58,602 bases of DNA from CAZEQJ01 sp964514385 (GTDB taxonomy: Bacteria; Bacteroidota; Bacteroidia; Cytophagales; Cyclobacteriaceae), in NCBI GenBank assembly GCA_964514385.1, contig CAZEQJ010000021.1, positions 1 to 58,602 on the forward strand, read 5' to 3'. The translations under genes and the position numbers were made by a program. The notes below the pieces were generated by a model. That model had not been told where the DNA came from. It saw only the letters and a program-made list of their open reading frames with translations, and ran no database searches. Shown here piece after piece: positions 25,825 through 35,146 of the stretch (the first letter of the stretch is position 1; every line of letters starts with the position of its first letter).

Positions 25825-26013
25825 TTACTCTTTTTTAGTTGAATTTAGTTTACAGGAAATTTGGCAGTTACAGCTGCCGCAGTCGCTGCGGCCATCGAGG
25901 GCGTCATCCATGCTGTTTCTTCCGAAGGTTTTTTTCCATACGGACTGCACGACGCTCCAGAAGACCATCATGGATATAATACCACCGATACTGATCACCA
26001 CTGACTGCATCAC
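25825..26013 (-). CDS. Small Cys-rich membrane protein, NqrM-like (candidate Rnf iron-insertion factor)
   Basis: This 62-aa product has one N-terminal membrane segment (about residues 4-22), a basic linker (VWKKTFGRN), then DCGSCNCQISC with four cysteines. The CxCxxxC end resembles the conserved tail of NqrM (DUF539), which is needed to assemble the iron centre between NqrD and NqrE in Na+-NQR. RnfA and RnfE are the homologues of those subunits, and this gene overlaps the end of rnfA by 4 bp. A role in building the RnfA/RnfE iron centre is therefore plausible but inferred. FeoB-associated Cys-rich proteins have a similar layout and are the main alternative. Confidence 0.72.
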   Translation of the reverse strand: MMQSVVISIGGIISMMVFWSVVQSVWKKTFGRNSMDDALDGRSDCGSCNCQISCKLNSTKKE

Positions 26014-26597
26014 TGGCCTCCTCCCAAACCTGCAAATCCCATAAATGAAAGTGAAAGTATCCCGGCAACAAAAAGTGTGATCACCGTACCCTTTACAGGG
26101 GTGGGTATATCAGCCAGCTCCAGCTGCTCACGGATACCGGATATCAGGATCAATGCCAGTGTAAAACCGGCCCCTGCTCCAAGCGCATATATTAAACTTT
26201 GAGGAAAATTATATCCCTTGTTGGTTTGAAAAAGGGCCAGTCCCAAAATAGCACAGTTGGTTGTGATCAGTGGTAAAAAAATGCCCAGCGCGCGGAAAAG
26301 TGCAGGACTGATTTTCTTCACAAATAACTCTACCAGCTGTACCGTAGAGGCGATCACCACGATGAAGCTTATCAGCTCAAGAAAGGGTGCGTTGATGTAC
26401 ACCAAAAAACGGTGAATACCGAAGGCAGCCACTGAACTGATGAGCATCACAAACATTACGGCACCACCCATTTTAGTGGCAGTACCCAGCTTGCCTGAAA
26501 CTCCCAGAAACGGGCAAATACCCAGAAAATAAGCCAGCACAAAATTATTGACCAGGCAGGCATTGAGAAATATATAACCTAATGATTCGTTGTTCAT
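26010..26597 (-). CDS. rnfA: Rnf complex membrane subunit RnfA
   Basis: The 195-aa integral membrane protein has about six hydrophobic segments. NACLVNNFVLAYFLGICPFLGVS near the N-terminus and LPLITTNCAILGLALF in the middle carry the conserved Cys residues that ligate the shared iron centre with RnfE. It starts 4 bp inside the end of rnfE and is followed immediately by the small Cys-rich gene. Confidence 0.97.
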   Translation of the reverse strand: MNNESLGYIFLNACLVNNFVLAYFLGICPFLGVSGKLGTATKMGGAVMFVMLISSVAAFGIHRFLVYINAPFLELISFIVVIASTVQLVELFVKKISPALFRALGIFLPLITTNCAILGLALFQTNKGYNFPQSLIYALGAGAGFTLALILISGIREQLELADIPTPVKGTVITLFVAGILSLSFMGFAGLGGGQ

Positions 26598-27217
26598 GCG
26601 CTTCGCTGTTTAGCCAGATTAAAAACCAATAACCATAGAGCAAGTGTAAAAAAGCCACCTGCAGGTAATATCATAATAACCCATCTCTGAAACTGATCTG
26701 GCATTACCTGAAGATTGAAAAGTGTGCCGCTGCCCAGTATTTCACGTACTATACCCAAACAGAGGAGCGCAAACACAAATCCAAGCCCCATGCCGAAGGC
26801 ATCCTGTATCGACTTGCCGACACTGCTCTTGGAAGCGAAAGCCTCGGCCCTGCTCAGGATCAGGCAGTTTACCACGATCAGGGATATAAAAGCGCCCAGA
26901 CTTTTGTGGATTTCCACGCTGATGGCCTGAATAAGATAATCAGTGATGGTCACAAACGTTGCGATGATCAGGATGTAGGAGGCTATCCTTACCTGTTTCG
27001 GTATTATCTTCCGCAGTAAAGACACCAGGATATTGGACATCAGCAACACAAACATGGTGGCCAGCCCCATCGCTAATGCATTCATGGCTGTGTTGGTAAC
27101 CGCCAGCACCGGACACATGCCCAATACCTGTACGAAAACCGGGTTTTCCTTCCACAGCCCTTTGATAAAGGCATTGGTAGACATTGTTTCTGTTGTATGT
27201 TCAGTAATAGCGCTCAT
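26594..27217 (-). CDS. rnfE: Rnf complex membrane subunit RnfE
   Basis: The 207-aa product is homologous to RnfA/NqrD. FIKGLWKENPVFVQVLGMCPVLAVT is the conserved first membrane region and LIVVNCLILSRAEAFA the second Cys-containing one; these face RnfA in the complex. About six membrane segments are visible. It overlaps both neighbours by 4 bp, implying tightly coupled translation of complex subunits. Confidence 0.97.
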   Translation of the reverse strand: MSAITEHTTETMSTNAFIKGLWKENPVFVQVLGMCPVLAVTNTAMNALAMGLATMFVLLMSNILVSLLRKIIPKQVRIASYILIIATFVTITDYLIQAISVEIHKSLGAFISLIVVNCLILSRAEAFASKSSVGKSIQDAFGMGLGFVFALLCLGIVREILGSGTLFNLQVMPDQFQRWVIMILPAGGFFTLALWLLVFNLAKQRSA

Positions 27218-27864
27218 TCTTTTAAGAATTTATCGAGATTTTCCTGTATCACCGGAAAAAGCTCACTTCCACTTGACTGTATAATATCGCCAATAGCCCG
27301 TGACGAGATGGTGGCGCCAGTAATGCCGTCAATTTCCCACGCTTGTTCTTTCTGCCCATATTTCACCGCTTTAATTTCATTTACCAGGACCGTTTGGTCT
27401 GCATTCAGAGTGGCGTCAAGGGAGATGAAGTTTTTCAAAAACTCCGGATCCTTACCAATTTTATCTCCAAGTCCGGGCGTTTCCTTGCTTTCCAGTATAT
27501 GAAGGCCGGTTACAGCCTCTGCAAAGGGGTCATAGCCATACAATATCCTGATTTTATCCGCATACCCCATACCGGAAGCTGCTATGGCAAATCCTTTTAA
27601 TTCACCATTTTCACTGTAGCCGGCATATAACGATGGCTGAGCAACGCTTTGTACCAGTTCGCCATCGGTGAAATCATATGCCACCATTGTCGATACGTCC
27701 GGTATTACCTGGTAAATGGCTTCCTCCAACGCAATTTTTTTAAGGCGCTCGATACGCGGTTTGGTGCCTTCAAATGTCAGGGCGATAAGCAACGCACATA
27801 CAGTTCCGATTCCTGTCATGGAAAAAAGCATTTGCCGGTTTGATGTCATATTTGCTGCCTTCAT
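27214..27864 (-). CDS. rnfG: Rnf complex FMN-binding subunit RnfG
   Basis: The 216-aa product has an N-terminal membrane anchor (about residues 13-30) and a periplasmic FMN-binding domain. The flavinylation motif GITGATISS carries the FMN-linked threonine, Thr185. ETPGLGDKI is also conserved in RnfG/NqrC. Covalent FMN attachment needs an ApbE-type transferase, which is not in this window. Confidence 0.96.
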   Translation of the reverse strand: MKAANMTSNRQMLFSMTGIGTVCALLIALTFEGTKPRIERLKKIALEEAIYQVIPDVSTMVAYDFTDGELVQSVAQPSLYAGYSENGELKGFAIAASGMGYADKIRILYGYDPFAEAVTGLHILESKETPGLGDKIGKDPEFLKNFISLDATLNADQTVLVNEIKAVKYGQKEQAWEIDGITGATISSRAIGDIIQSSGSELFPVIQENLDKFLKE

Positions 27865-28877
27865 GATGCTTTACCTTTAGTTCCGTACACACGTGGCTGA
27901 AGCATCCTGTCGATATGAGGCGAAATGGCATTCGCCAATAGGATAGCATACATTACACCTTCCGGCAGGCCGCCCCAGTAGCGTATGACCACCACCAGCG
28001 CACCGATCAATACCCCATAAACGATGACACCTAAACTTGTAATGGGACTTGCTACCATATCGGTAGCCATATATAAGGCTCCCAGCATCAGCCCACCCGA
28101 GAACAGCATAAACATGGGACCAGCATAGCGTGCACTGTCAATGGAGTGAAAGAGCAGGCTCAATAATGCCACAGTCGCCAGTATGGATACCGGAATTCTC
28201 CAGTTCATCATTTTTCGGGCTATCAGGTATAAAGCTCCTATCAGGATGATCAGGGAGCTGGTCTCTCCGACGGAGCCGCTTACAAAACCGAAGGCCAGAT
28301 CACCGGCTTCAGCTGCTATTCCATCAAATTTAAATGCTGACAGAGGAGTGGCTCCGGAAAAACCATCTATGCTTGCAGGTTCCATAAACGGTAGTGCCAG
28401 CAATGAGGCGGAAATATGCTGAAAGCGATCTGCCATCAGGGCTGGCGACCATGTAGTCATGGCCACAGGAAAAGCTGCCTGCAACATCGCCCTTCCCACC
28501 AATGCAGGATTGAACGCATTGCTGCCTAATCCGCCAAACATAAATTTCCCCAGGCTTATGGCTACAACACCACCAAGAAATACCATCCACAGGGGTAGGG
28601 TAGGTGGTAATGTCAGGCCGTAAAGCAATCCTGTGATCGCAGCTGACCAGTCATCTATGGTGCTCTGCCTTCGTGACCATTTGCATAGCAGATGCTCGGT
28701 CATGACGCTGGATAAAACGGCCACCAAAAGAATAAATAGTGCATTTAACCCAAAAGCATACACTGAAAATGCGGCTACAGGCAGCAATGAAATGACCACA
28801 TTACGCATGATGTCATCCGTGCCAAGCCCTTTTACGATATGAGGCGACGTGCTGATATGTAATGTCTTCGTGATCAT
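27861..28877 (-). CDS. rnfD: Rnf complex membrane flavoprotein RnfD
   Basis: The 338-aa integral membrane protein carries the second covalent FMN. SGATPLSAFKF includes Thr177 as the predicted attachment site. GGLGSNAFNPALVGRA and DMVASPIT are conserved RnfD/NqrB signatures. The first residues (THISTSPHIVKG-like KTLHISTSPH) match the typical RnfD start. It overlaps rnfG and rnfC by 4 bp each. Confidence 0.97.
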   Translation of the reverse strand: MITKTLHISTSPHIVKGLGTDDIMRNVVISLLPVAAFSVYAFGLNALFILLVAVLSSVMTEHLLCKWSRRQSTIDDWSAAITGLLYGLTLPPTLPLWMVFLGGVVAISLGKFMFGGLGSNAFNPALVGRAMLQAAFPVAMTTWSPALMADRFQHISASLLALPFMEPASIDGFSGATPLSAFKFDGIAAEAGDLAFGFVSGSVGETSSLIILIGALYLIARKMMNWRIPVSILATVALLSLLFHSIDSARYAGPMFMLFSGGLMLGALYMATDMVASPITSLGVIVYGVLIGALVVVIRYWGGLPEGVMYAILLANAISPHIDRMLQPRVYGTKGKAS

Positions 28878-30211
28878 GCGGCTTCTTTAGTCTTTTTCTT
28901 TCTTACTATACCTTTGGCCGTCCGGAAATACTGCGTCAGTGGTATATGTGACGGACATACGTAGGCACAGGACCCGCATTCAAAGCAGTCCATCAGGTGA
29001 TGGGATGTCATTTCATCGTAATTTCTGGCTTTTGCCAGGATGCCCAACAGCGAAGGGTTCAGCCCGAGAGGGCATGCATCTACACACGCACCACATTTGA
29101 TGCAGGGGAAGATCTTATCACTGCGGCTGATGTCCTTTGCTGTGAAAGCCAGAATTCCAGAGGTACCTTTTGTTATGGATATATCCCGACTGGAAACAGA
29201 AACACCCATCATGGGGCCACCCATAAATACCTCTTCCACATCATCGGCAATACCCACCTCATCCAATACAAATTTGAGTGGTGTGCCAATAGGAATCAGG
29301 TAATTCCCTTTTTTGCGTATGCCATTACCGCTGATGGTGACTACACGTTCCTGAATACCTCTGCCCAGTGGCAGCAGCCTGCCTATCTCAGCCGTTGTGG
29401 CTACATTCACGACCACTACCCCTACATCTATGGGTAATCTACCGGACGGCACTTCGCGTCTGAGGATGGATGTGATCAGCATTTTTTCCGAACCCTGTGG
29501 GTATTTTACTGGAACTACCTCAACATCTACCGGCATATCAGGAGGTATTGCAGCGGAAAGTTTATCTGCCGCATCCTGTTTGTTCGACTCTATGCCAATG
29601 ATAGCACGCGGTGCACCGGTAGCTTTAAGCAGATATCTTATACCCATAAAAATATCATGCGGTTGCTCCAGCATCACCCTGTGATCAGTGGTCAGATAGG
29701 GTTCGCACTCGATGCCATTAATCATCAGGTATTCACATTTTTTATTTTCCGGTACTTTCAGTTTTACATGTGTGGGAAACGCTGCTCCGCCCAGGCCTAC
29801 AATGCCGGCTTGCTGTATGCCTGCAAGGATTTCCTCAGGCGTTGCCGTAGCAAGGTCAACAGGTTCACCCGCAATCACCTCCTGTACAGAGCCCGGCGAT
29901 GTGTGGATGTAAATACCGGTCGACAATTTTCCGGACACTGTGGGTACCCAGCCTATTTTCGTGATTTTACCTGAAACAGGTGCATGCAGGGGAACGGAAA
30001 CATACCCCTCTGAGGCAGCAATTTTCTGTCCCCGGACTACGTCCTGACCTTCCCGGACAAGTATCCTGGAGGGAGCACCGATAGGCTGATTCACGGGCAG
30101 AATGATCTCAGGAGCAAAAGGGAACTGCCTGATCGGCAGCCCTCTTGTTTCCTCTTTGCGTTCCGGTGGATGAATCCCGTTTTTAAACGTTTTCGATGTA
30201 AATGAAAACAT
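28874..30211 (-). CDS. rnfC: Rnf complex NADH-binding subunit RnfC
   Basis: I start at the ATG ending at 30211, which gives the canonical opening MFSFTSKTFKNGIHPPERKE and lies 8 bp after the nifJ stop. A further ATG at 30250 would overlap nifJ. The 445-aa product has a soluble flavin/NADH domain (GLGGAAFPTHVKL, NGIECEPYLTTDHRVM, MGGPMMGVSV) and two C-terminal [4Fe-4S] sites (CIKCGACVDACP and CFECGSCAYVCP). It passes electrons between the Rnf chain and NAD(H). Confidence 0.96.
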   Translation of the reverse strand: MFSFTSKTFKNGIHPPERKEETRGLPIRQFPFAPEIILPVNQPIGAPSRILVREGQDVVRGQKIAASEGYVSVPLHAPVSGKITKIGWVPTVSGKLSTGIYIHTSPGSVQEVIAGEPVDLATATPEEILAGIQQAGIVGLGGAAFPTHVKLKVPENKKCEYLMINGIECEPYLTTDHRVMLEQPHDIFMGIRYLLKATGAPRAIIGIESNKQDAADKLSAAIPPDMPVDVEVVPVKYPQGSEKMLITSILRREVPSGRLPIDVGVVVVNVATTAEIGRLLPLGRGIQERVVTISGNGIRKKGNYLIPIGTPLKFVLDEVGIADDVEEVFMGGPMMGVSVSSRDISITKGTSGILAFTAKDISRSDKIFPCIKCGACVDACPLGLNPSLLGILAKARNYDEMTSHHLMDCFECGSCAYVCPSHIPLTQYFRTAKGIVRKKKTKEAA

Positions 30212-30219
30212 ACATGTAG

Positions 30220-33200
30220 TTAGTTGAATTTTTCGCCACGGGCGATCCATTTGTCAATATCAGCTTCGGACCTGTCCTTCGGTAAACCCGGATGGATCAC
30301 ACCTGCTGTACATTTTTCTGCAGCCTTCACAATATCGGAGTACGGTCCGGCATCAGGATCTTTGATATAGGCCTTTTTGTCGTTGTCATAGGCGAATATC
30401 CGGGAGTTGATGCCGATACATTCATCGCATGAAGTACAATACTCTGTTTCTATCCACGGCTTGACGGAATCCGTTGCCTCATCCGGTTTGGCTTCTTCTG
30501 CCTGTACAGTTTCATTTTGTGGTGCTGTCACAAGATTTGCGAGCGACAATGATTCACCGTTACTGTTACCACCGGCAAGGTCCATCAGCCCTTTCGCAAT
30601 TCGACCTACGACCTCAGCACGAATACGCTCTTCCACGTTTTCTTCCGAAGGCTTTTCGGGGGTGTAGCCTGAGAGATCCCGCAGCATAACCCAGAAGTCC
30701 TTTCTTTCTTCGCAAGATTCAACCATGGTTTTGTCTACCAGCACACGGTTGAGCTGCTGTTTTCTGTCGACTGCCCAGATGAAGGGGAATTTTCCTTCAC
30801 GATCAGATGGGTCAAGCTCCAGAAAATCCGATAGTATGATCATATCGTCATTCCATGTATCTCGCGGAGCTTTTCGGAAATGCTTTCTGAATCTCGCTTC
30901 TGTGACTGCGAAGTCAGCGAATGTCATAGCCACTTCCGTGGTCTTTTCTCTGCCGTTCTCCTGATATTTCAACTGGTACGTTGGCCAAATCTTGTCGATA
31001 TCAGGGTTTCCTGATATATCCAGGTTTTCTCTGGCAATTTTGCTGATGTCAGGATTGTACCGGAATATCGGATAGGCACGTGATTCGTTGGCGAGTTTAG
31101 CCTGGTTTACACCCATATCATCACCAACTCCATGTTCGGGCTGGCAGGTGGTATAAACATTGAACAGTGCAGGTCGGCGTGCCATAAGCCCGTCGATAAA
31201 GCCTTCGATCATATGACTGGTATTGGCCAGTGTAGCCTGCATCACATAGGTGTTGCGATGCGCCAGACCGATCAGTCCGATTTCCTTACGTGGTTCAGGT
31301 TTACCTTTCCATACCTTTCCATATTGCGCCATATCTGAAACCTGACCAATAAAACCTGATGTACAGGCCTGCCCGCCGGTATTGGAGTATACCTGTGTAT
31401 CGACCACCACGACTTTGATAGGCTTTCCGGAGGCCATCATTCTGGACAGATTCTGAAATCCGATGTCATACATGGCGCCGTCACCACCCAATACCGTCAC
31501 CGGTGGGCAAAGATGCCATTCTTCATCGGTAAACTGTTGCCAGTTGAAATAAGTAAAGAAACTGTTATGCTCGGCAGGGTTATATTTTCCGTCCAGAACC
31601 AGCTCTGCTTTCCTCACCGATTTGAACCCTTCCGCCATTTTGGCCATATGACCTTCAAATATGCCCATAGCCAAAGATGGTGAATCCTGGAAGAGGTGGT
31701 TTGACCATGGGAAAGGGTAGGGGTTATACGGATAGGTACTACCCCATACGGAGGTACAACCGGTGGCATTTGTCATACCCATGGATGTACGTCCTTTGCC
31801 GGTCACTCCCTCTTCATACTGCCATTTCTGATGTTTCAGTTTTGCCAGAAGTTGCGATATATCCCGGAGCCATTCCTGGTCTATCGGGTCGTTGCCTCGT
31901 GTGGATTCAATTTTTCTCGCCAGGTCGGATACAGACAGATCCTTGTCAGCCGCCTCACGAATGATCTCATCGATCATGTCCGGGTTGGAAACGTCCACCT
32001 TACTGAAAAGCTTTGACTGCATATGGTGCTCCAACCTGCTGATCAGATCATTGAGTTTTTCAACATGCTTCCTGACGCGAGGCTGCATCAATGCTTCTAC
32101 GGTGGCTACAAAAAGGTGAACCACTGATTTTTCAGAACAGCCAAGACATGCGCCATCACCACTTGCAAAGCTTTGATAAGCCTCTTTATTCAGCAATAAT
32201 GTCTCTAAAGGACCTATTTTTTCCTCCAGACTCTCAATACGATTATACTTTTCAGGTGTATTGGGTAAGTCTGTCCACAGATCCCAATCCTGCCTTAACC
32301 TTGCTATCGAGCCTTCGGTCTGTATCACGGGTTTCAATGCGTCATCATCACAAACTTTGATACATTCCATACAGCCTTTACAGGTGTTTGGGTTTATAGT
32401 GATGCTAAGCAGACCTCCCGATCCTTTTGACTTCTTTTCGTGCAGGTCATAATATGGCCGTGTGAGGGCAAACTGAAAATCACCCAGTTCTTCCTTAAAC
32501 CAGCCCAGCTCTTCCTTAAGGGATTCATCTCCACCCTCCATGGTTTTATCCACCACCTCTTTTATCAGATTGTTTGCAGTAGTGTTTTTCCCATATTCGT
32601 CAAAATATTTCCTGATTTCAGGCTCCATTTTACGTACAACGCCGGGGAGTTGGCTCACATTTTCATGCTGTTTCCTGACACGCGACACGACGGTATTCAA
32701 TACATCTGAGAGGTCACTCACCAGGCCGGGTATAGCTGTATCAGGACATACCGTGTAGCAGTCACCACAGGCGGTACAGTTGAGCGGATTCCATTCGGGA
32801 TGCTCAAACCTGATGCCGGTCATATCCCTGAAAAGTGATGTAGAGGCAGGAATAACACTTAAGCCGATAAACGGATCGGTGATATTGTCATTGCCCATAC
32901 CCTGAGCGTAGAAGTTTCCGGTCTGTTCCCAAAAACGGTGGATGTCAGATAATGCAGCTTCCGACACCGGTTTTTCTTCCACCAGCCGTGGTACAGGAGG
33001 TGCAACACCATTCTTTTTATTGATGACTTTGTCAGAAATTACCTTGTTTGTGATTTCTTTAATTTCGTCAAACCCTCTGCGCACAACACGGAGATTATCT
33101 TCCACCACACGCCTTCCTTTGGAGCCAAATTTATGCTCCAGCTGGTCTTCAATGGCCTTCATCAGTTTTTCTTCAGTGAGGCCGGTTTTTTCCATCATGG

Positions 33201-35127
33201 GTGAGGCTTTGAAAAATGCTCCCTGAAACGCGATACCCTGCATGCGCAGCTGAAGTTCAGGGTCGGTGGCTTCCTCTCTTGCAATTTTAAAGCCGTCGAT
33301 AAAGAAAATGCGAATGTTATTATCGATGATCAGCTTCTGATAATGTCTGGGAATATCCTGCCACACCTCTTCTGGCTTTACTTTATCACTTTGGATGATA
33401 AAACATCCGCCTTCTTTCAGTCCTGCAAGGGCATTGGTATGTTTGAACACATTGGGGTCTGGTGATAATACCACATCCACAAAATAGTATTCGCAGTTTA
33501 CACGGATCGGTTCGGGAGCAGCTACCAGATAATATGTGGTTGGCTGGCCTTTCTTCTCAGACCCGTATTTTGGGTTGGCTTTGATGTCATATCCCAACAA
33601 TTCGAAAAGGGTCATGGCCAGGTTTTTACCTGTTGTTATCGCACCCCAGCCACCGACGGAGTGAAATCTTACCGTGGTAGACCCTTTCGGCATCAAGTCC
33701 GGGTTTTCACTGCCATGAATGGCCAGTTCCTTTACTTTAGGATAACCTTCCAGTATCTTCTCCTGGTGAAGGCGTTGCTTCGGTGTAACCGGATTATCCT
33801 TGATAAAATCGATACCCAGATAAAACTGTTTGATTTTCTTGCCTTCAGGCAACATATTTTCTACGGCAGCTATGATACCTTCCGGTTGGAGATCACGGCT
33901 ACCCAGACCAAATGATCCGGAATAAATGGTAGGGATGTCACGCTTGGTAATATAGGCATCGAGTTCGTCGTATACCTTATGTTTTACTGCGCCGTTTTCT
34001 ATGCATTTGTTTACTGTTGCTCTTACTTCCCTGGCAATAGGGAGATCGGCAGCAAGGGGTTGGTCAAGACGTTCCAGTATGGCTACCCCTTTTTTACCTT
34101 TGATTATATTGCCAACAAGGTCAGATGGAAATGGGCGGAACATAACCAGATTCACCACGCCCACTTTAATGCCTCTTGTTTTACGCAGATAATCCACTAC
34201 CGCTTCAGCGCTCGGAATAATACTACCCTGACCCAATATCAGATAATCTGCATCATCAGCTTTATAGGTCATTACACGCTCGTATTTCCTGTGTGTCAGC
34301 TGGTAGTATTCCCTAAAGGCCTGTTCGGTCAAGTCTTTGATGTGATCAAAAAAGAAAGGCCGTTGTGCTGCTACACTTTGCATGTAGGCATCCTGATTTT
34401 GAACTATACCGGTCATGGTTGGATTGTCTACATCCCATATTTCCGGAATTCTGCGTCTCTTTTCGCCATAGATCATGCGCTGGGCATGAGTGGGAGTGTC
34501 GATAATATCATCAGGTCGCCCAAGAAACTCGGCTATCAGTTCTCTTTCCGGCAGGTTGAGCGATTCGATAAGATGCGTAGTGAGAAAGCCATCCTGGGCA
34601 ATGATGCCCGGTGTAAGGGCCAATTCGGCAATTCGATGACATATAATGTTAAGATCAGCTACATGCTGTACATTTTTGGCAAACATCTGAAAGAAGCCGG
34701 TATCATCCACAGCATGATAATCGTCGTGACCGGCGTGCACATTAAGGGTAGACTTGGTCATGGCACGTGCGCCAATGTTCAGTACATAGGTCAGGCGTTT
34801 ACCTACTGCAGCATATAAGGATTCATGCATATACGCTATACCCTGACCGGAGGAGAAGTTGGAGGCACGCTGTCCTGTCATGGAAAGCCCTGCCGTAACT
34901 GCGGCGGCAGCGTGCTCACCCTCTGGTTCTATAAAAATAAGAGGTCTGCCCGAGATGTTCAGGTGACCTTTGGCTGCTTCCTCTGCCCAGTATTCACCCA
35001 TTTGGGTGGAGGGAGTAATAGGATATGCGCCGGCGGCATCTGATGATTCGCGCTCACACATAATGGCAGCAGTATTTCCGTCCAGAGCAACACGCTTGCC
35101 CGGATATTTTGGGGTTGATTTAGCCAT
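30220..35127 (-). CDS. nifJ: Pyruvate:ferredoxin (flavodoxin) oxidoreductase, extra-long with C-terminal ferredoxin-like domain
   Basis: PFOR oxidises pyruvate with CoA to acetyl-CoA, CO2 and reduced ferredoxin. All usual domains are fused: the pyruvate-binding alpha domain (AYPITPSTQMGEYWAEEA), gamma domain (RFHSVGGWGAITTGKNLA), two-cluster ferredoxin domain (CTACGDCYTVCP and CKGCMECIKVCD), and the TPP domain with CLGCSE and GGDGAMYDIGF. At 1635 aa it is ~450 residues longer than the ~1170-1200 aa NifJ standard. Inserts lie between the two ferredoxin clusters (~150 aa) and before GKGRTSMGMTNATGC (~100 aa). The C-terminus adds a small cluster-type domain (YCTSCDECIG with a later Cys in AEKCTAG). 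It heads the Rnf genes, 8 bp before rnfC, so reduced ferredoxin can pass directly to Rnf. Confidence 0.95.
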   Translation of the reverse strand: MAKSTPKYPGKRVALDGNTAAIMCERESSDAAGAYPITPSTQMGEYWAEEAAKGHLNISGRPLIFIEPEGEHAAAAVTAGLSMTGQRASNFSSGQGIAYMHESLYAAVGKRLTYVLNIGARAMTKSTLNVHAGHDDYHAVDDTGFFQMFAKNVQHVADLNIICHRIAELALTPGIIAQDGFLTTHLIESLNLPERELIAEFLGRPDDIIDTPTHAQRMIYGEKRRRIPEIWDVDNPTMTGIVQNQDAYMQSVAAQRPFFFDHIKDLTEQAFREYYQLTHRKYERVMTYKADDADYLILGQGSIIPSAEAVVDYLRKTRGIKVGVVNLVMFRPFPSDLVGNIIKGKKGVAILERLDQPLAADLPIAREVRATVNKCIENGAVKHKVYDELDAYITKRDIPTIYSGSFGLGSRDLQPEGIIAAVENMLPEGKKIKQFYLGIDFIKDNPVTPKQRLHQEKILEGYPKVKELAIHGSENPDLMPKGSTTVRFHSVGGWGAITTGKNLAMTLFELLGYDIKANPKYGSEKKGQPTTYYLVAAPEPIRVNCEYYFVDVVLSPDPNVFKHTNALAGLKEGGCFIIQSDKVKPEEVWQDIPRHYQKLIIDNNIRIFFIDGFKIAREEATDPELQLRMQGIAFQGAFFKASPMMEKTGLTEEKLMKAIEDQLEHKFGSKGRRVVEDNLRVVRRGFDEIKEITNKVISDKVINKKNGVAPPVPRLVEEKPVSEAALSDIHRFWEQTGNFYAQGMGNDNITDPFIGLSVIPASTSLFRDMTGIRFEHPEWNPLNCTACGDCYTVCPDTAIPGLVSDLSDVLNTVVSRVRKQHENVSQLPGVVRKMEPEIRKYFDEYGKNTTANNLIKEVVDKTMEGGDESLKEELGWFKEELGDFQFALTRPYYDLHEKKSKGSGGLLSITINPNTCKGCMECIKVCDDDALKPVIQTEGSIARLRQDWDLWTDLPNTPEKYNRIESLEEKIGPLETLLLNKEAYQSFASGDGACLGCSEKSVVHLFVATVEALMQPRVRKHVEKLNDLISRLEHHMQSKLFSKVDVSNPDMIDEIIREAADKDLSVSDLARKIESTRGNDPIDQEWLRDISQLLAKLKHQKWQYEEGVTGKGRTSMGMTNATGCTSVWGSTYPYNPYPFPWSNHLFQDSPSLAMGIFEGHMAKMAEGFKSVRKAELVLDGKYNPAEHNSFFTYFNWQQFTDEEWHLCPPVTVLGGDGAMYDIGFQNLSRMMASGKPIKVVVVDTQVYSNTGGQACTSGFIGQVSDMAQYGKVWKGKPEPRKEIGLIGLAHRNTYVMQATLANTSHMIEGFIDGLMARRPALFNVYTTCQPEHGVGDDMGVNQAKLANESRAYPIFRYNPDISKIARENLDISGNPDIDKIWPTYQLKYQENGREKTTEVAMTFADFAVTEARFRKHFRKAPRDTWNDDMIILSDFLELDPSDREGKFPFIWAVDRKQQLNRVLVDKTMVESCEERKDFWVMLRDLSGYTPEKPSEENVEERIRAEVVGRIAKGLMDLAGGNSNGESLSLANLVTAPQNETVQAEEAKPDEATDSVKPWIETEYCTSCDECIGINSRIFAYDNDKKAYIKDPDAGPYSDIVKAAEKCTAGVIHPGLPKDRSEADIDKWIARGEKFN

Positions 35128-35146
35128 AATTAAAAGAGGTTCGTTC

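Noticed and set aside
33979..34818. 279-codon plus-strand frame inside nifJ
   Set aside because: It is antisense to conserved PFOR domains and its translation is His/Phe/Tyr-rich with no domain, typical of a shadow frame.
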